This document shows positions 5,554 through 6,939 of a stretch of DNA of 6,939 nt, one piece after another. The stretch lies in assembly GCA_021790715.1 (NCBI GenBank), contig JAJYGK010000130.1, positions 11,071-18,009 of the forward strand, read 5' to 3'. Origin of the DNA: Chloroflexota bacterium (GTDB lineage: Bacteria; Chloroflexota; Limnocylindria; Limnocylindrales; CSP1-4). The position numbers were made by a program, and so were the translations under genes. Numbering within the stretch: position 1 is the stretch's first letter; each line of letters starts with the position of its first letter. Below the pieces are notes generated by a model, which was given only the letters and a program-made list of their open reading frames with translations, was not told the DNA's origin and made no database searches.

Positions 5554-6798
5554 TCAGCCGGCCATCGCCTCCGCCGTCTGTCTCGGTCGACCGAGGCGTC
5601 CGACCCACGCGACCGACCCCGCCGCGCCGAGGGCGAGGACGCCCGCGCCGAGCATCGCGGGTGCGAGGCCGAGGGTGACGGAGATCAACCCCATCACGGG
5701 CGGGTAGAGGACGGACCCGAGGACTGCGGCCGCGCCGAGCAGCCCGGCCACCGCGGCCGCGCGGGCCGGATACCGTTCGCCGGCGATGGCAACGATCATG
5801 GGGTAGATCGGGCCCGACGCGAAGCCGGCGACCGCGAAGAGCGCGATCGACGCCTCGACCGACGGCACCGCAACCGCCGCCGTGACGGCCAGCGTCACCG
5901 CCACGGCGGCCGCCGCGGTGAAGCGGATCGGATCGAGCACGTGGGCCACGCGGGCGGAGACGAGACGTCCGAGAGCGAGTCCGGCCCAGAAGAGCGAGAG
6001 CGCGCCCGTGGCGACGCCGAGCGGGACCGCGGCGAGGTAGCGCACCAGCCAGTTCGAGACGCCCACTTCCGATGCCACGTAGAAGGCGATCGCCGCGGCC
6101 AGGAGCGCGAGCGGGAGGGCGATCGGCGAACGGCGAGGTCGACCGGGTGCCGGGTCCGCCGGGGCTGCCGCCGGACCCCCGGCGCGGCCGGCGTCGCGGA
6201 CGACGGCGCGGGATGCGATCCGCCGCCCGGACGGCGCCGGAACGACGAGGAACAGGAGCCCGACGACGATGGCGGCAGCGGCGGTCGCCACGAGCACGTG
6301 CTGCCAGGCCAGGCCGCCGCCCAGGAGCGCGCCGATCGACGCCGGCGCGACCAGCGCCCCGATGCTGAACATGAGGTGGAGCAGCAGCAGCGGACGACTG
6401 CGGTCCGCCGGGAACAGGTCCAGGAACAGGCCGTTCCCGCCGCCGTCGATGGCTCCCGCGCCGAGTCCCTGGACGGCGCCGCCGAGCGTGAACACCAGCC
6501 ACGCGCCGAACACGCCCTCCACGGCCAGTCCCGTTCCCAGCAGGATGCCTGCGGCGCCGAGCACGCTGCGCCGTCCGACGCGCTCGGTGAGCATCCCGCC
6601 GAGGATCGAGCCGCCTGCGTACGCCAGCGAGTAGACGAGATAGTAGGCCCCGAGCACCGCGTCGGAGACGGCGAAGCTGCCCTCGATGGAGCGCACCATC
6701 GAGGGGACCAGCAGCCCGGCCCATCCGATCAGCAGGAAGCTGCTCCCGGCGAGCAGCGGCAGGCCGCGCGTCCCGCGCGCCACGCGCGAATCAGGCAC
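5554..6798 (-). CDS. MFS transporter, fucose-permease-like (COG0738 type)
   Basis: This 414-aa protein has about twelve hydrophobic segments in two halves, separated by a hydrophilic Pro/Arg-rich loop at ~187-224, as in the major facilitator superfamily. Motif A appears after helix 2 as GGMLTERVGRR (67-77). The helix 4-5 region GAIDGGGNGLFLD, then LLLLHLMFSIGALVAP (137-152), resembles the D..N and LH..FG.GA..GP pattern of fucose-permease-like transporters. The second half has SNWLVRYLA (248-256) and LFWAGLALGRL (269-279), also typical of that group. It should be a proton-linked inner-membrane carrier, but substrate cannot be read from sequence; sugars or small organic molecules are possible. 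The start is a GTG at 6796-6798 after GGAGGT (6807-6802), with spacing a little short. The next in-frame GTG is at 6781-6783. The gene ends 18 bp from the convergent secreted-protein gene, leaving no room for a conventional terminator outside the coding regions. Confidence 0.9.
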   Translation of the reverse strand: MPDSRVARGTRGLPLLAGSSFLLIGWAGLLVPSMVRSIEGSFAVSDAVLGAYYLVYSLAYAGGSILGGMLTERVGRRSVLGAAGILLGTGLAVEGVFGAWLVFTLGGAVQGLGAGAIDGGGNGLFLDLFPADRSRPLLLLHLMFSIGALVAPASIGALLGGGLAWQHVLVATAAAAIVVGLLFLVVPAPSGRRIASRAVVRDAGRAGGPAAAPADPAPGRPRRSPIALPLALLAAAIAFYVASEVGVSNWLVRYLAAVPLGVATGALSLFWAGLALGRLVSARVAHVLDPIRFTAAAAVAVTLAVTAAVAVPSVEASIALFAVAGFASGPIYPMIVAIAGERYPARAAAVAGLLGAAAVLGSVLYPPVMGLISVTLGLAPAMLGAGVLALGAAGSVAWVGRLGRPRQTAEAMAG

Positions 6799-6801
6799 CT
6801 C

Positions 6802-6828
6802 ACCTCCCGGGCATCCGCCGAGATGCTA
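6802..6828 (-). promoter_or_regulatory. RBS and possible -10 of the MFS gene
   Basis: On the minus strand GGAGGT (6807-6802) is a strong Shine-Dalgarno 3 nt before the GTG at 6798. TAGCAT (6828-6823) fits the TAnnnT -10 pattern 24 bp upstream of the start codon, but I find no clear -35. It supports a gene-specific promoter in the 67-bp gap to the next upstream gene, rather than simple read-through. Confidence 0.35.
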
Positions 6829-6865
6829 GCGGGCGGAGCGGCGGCCGTGCACGGCCCCGGTCCGA

Positions 6866-6939
6866 TCAGTACCGCCAGCGCCGGGCGATCCCCGCGTGGC
6901 CGAGCGCGCAGCGGCCCAGCGTGGAGACGATCCCGAGGC
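6866..6939 (-). CDS. C-terminal fragment of an unidentified protein (partial)
   Basis: The reading frame entering from the right edge encodes 23 residues ending ALGHAGIARRWRY and a TGA at 6868-6866. Every codon in this frame has G or C in the third position, matching the strong GC3 bias of the other genes and supporting real coding. The fragment is too short to assign a family. It lies 67 bp upstream of the MFS gene in the same direction and could share a transcript with it. Confidence 0.5.
   Translation of the reverse strand, partial: LGIVSTLGRCALGHAGIARRWRY

Noticed and set aside
4176..5678. 500-codon open frame on the plus strand
   Set aside because: It is antisense to PAC2 and out of frame with the secreted-protein gene, with Arg/Asp/Gly-rich composition and no membrane or domain features.
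5102..6724. 540-codon open frame on the minus strand across the MFS and secreted-protein genes
   Set aside because: It is Arg/Gly/Pro-rich nonsense in a frame shifted from the MFS gene, with no recognisable motif. Long shadow frames are expected where stop codons are rare.
1..6939. CRISPR arrays, tRNA or rRNA genes, insertion sequences, toxin-antitoxin or defence genes
   Set aside because: I found no regularly spaced repeats, no tRNA-like cloverleaf or rRNA sequence, and no transposase, integrase, nuclease or toxin motif in any supported gene.

Overview
The window reads as a piece of chromosome from a very GC-rich bacterium (about 70% G+C by eye, with third codon positions almost all G or C). 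The gene set is a parvulin-type foldase with an N-terminal membrane anchor, a PAC2-family protein, a DUF2231-Rieske fusion, and secreted Ala/Ser/Thr/Pro-rich proteins. This fits Actinomycetota or a high-GC Chloroflexota lineage such as Limnocylindria. That placement is inferred from protein style only; no marker gene is present. There are no rRNA or tRNA genes, CRISPR arrays, insertion sequences or phage genes.

Layout from left to right: (1) a DUF1684 protein on the minus strand (50-718), divergent across a 140-bp gap from (2) a membrane DUF2231-Rieske [2Fe-2S] protein on the plus strand (859-1719). (3) A large membrane-anchored peptidyl-prolyl isomerase/foldase on the minus strand (1783-3747) converges with the Rieske gene. 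Its last codons have been tandemly copied just beyond its stop. (4) A PAC2-family protein on the minus strand (3897-4748) lies 149 bp upstream of the foldase in the same direction. (5) A small secreted or membrane-tethered protein on the plus strand (4969-5535) carries a duplicated DNHG motif and diverges from the PAC2 gene. The 220-bp gap between them holds a 35-bp dyad whose right arm is the possible -35 of an ECF-type promoter. (6) An MFS transporter of the fucose-permease type on the minus strand (5554-6798) converges with it at 18 bp spacing. (7) The C-terminal end of one more minus-strand gene (6866-6939) runs off the right edge.

No pathway can be assembled with confidence. The clearest theme is protein quality control: the foldase acts outside the membrane on exported proteins, and the PAC2 protein is related to proteasome-assembly chaperones. 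The other genes look like independent housekeeping or accessory units. I see no convincing new defence, mobile or biosynthetic system. The points most worth a second look are the foldase architecture (three parvulin-like units, one with catalytic histidines, and a low-complexity insert inside the first), the DNHG-repeat secreted protein, and the dyad and promoter region ahead of it.
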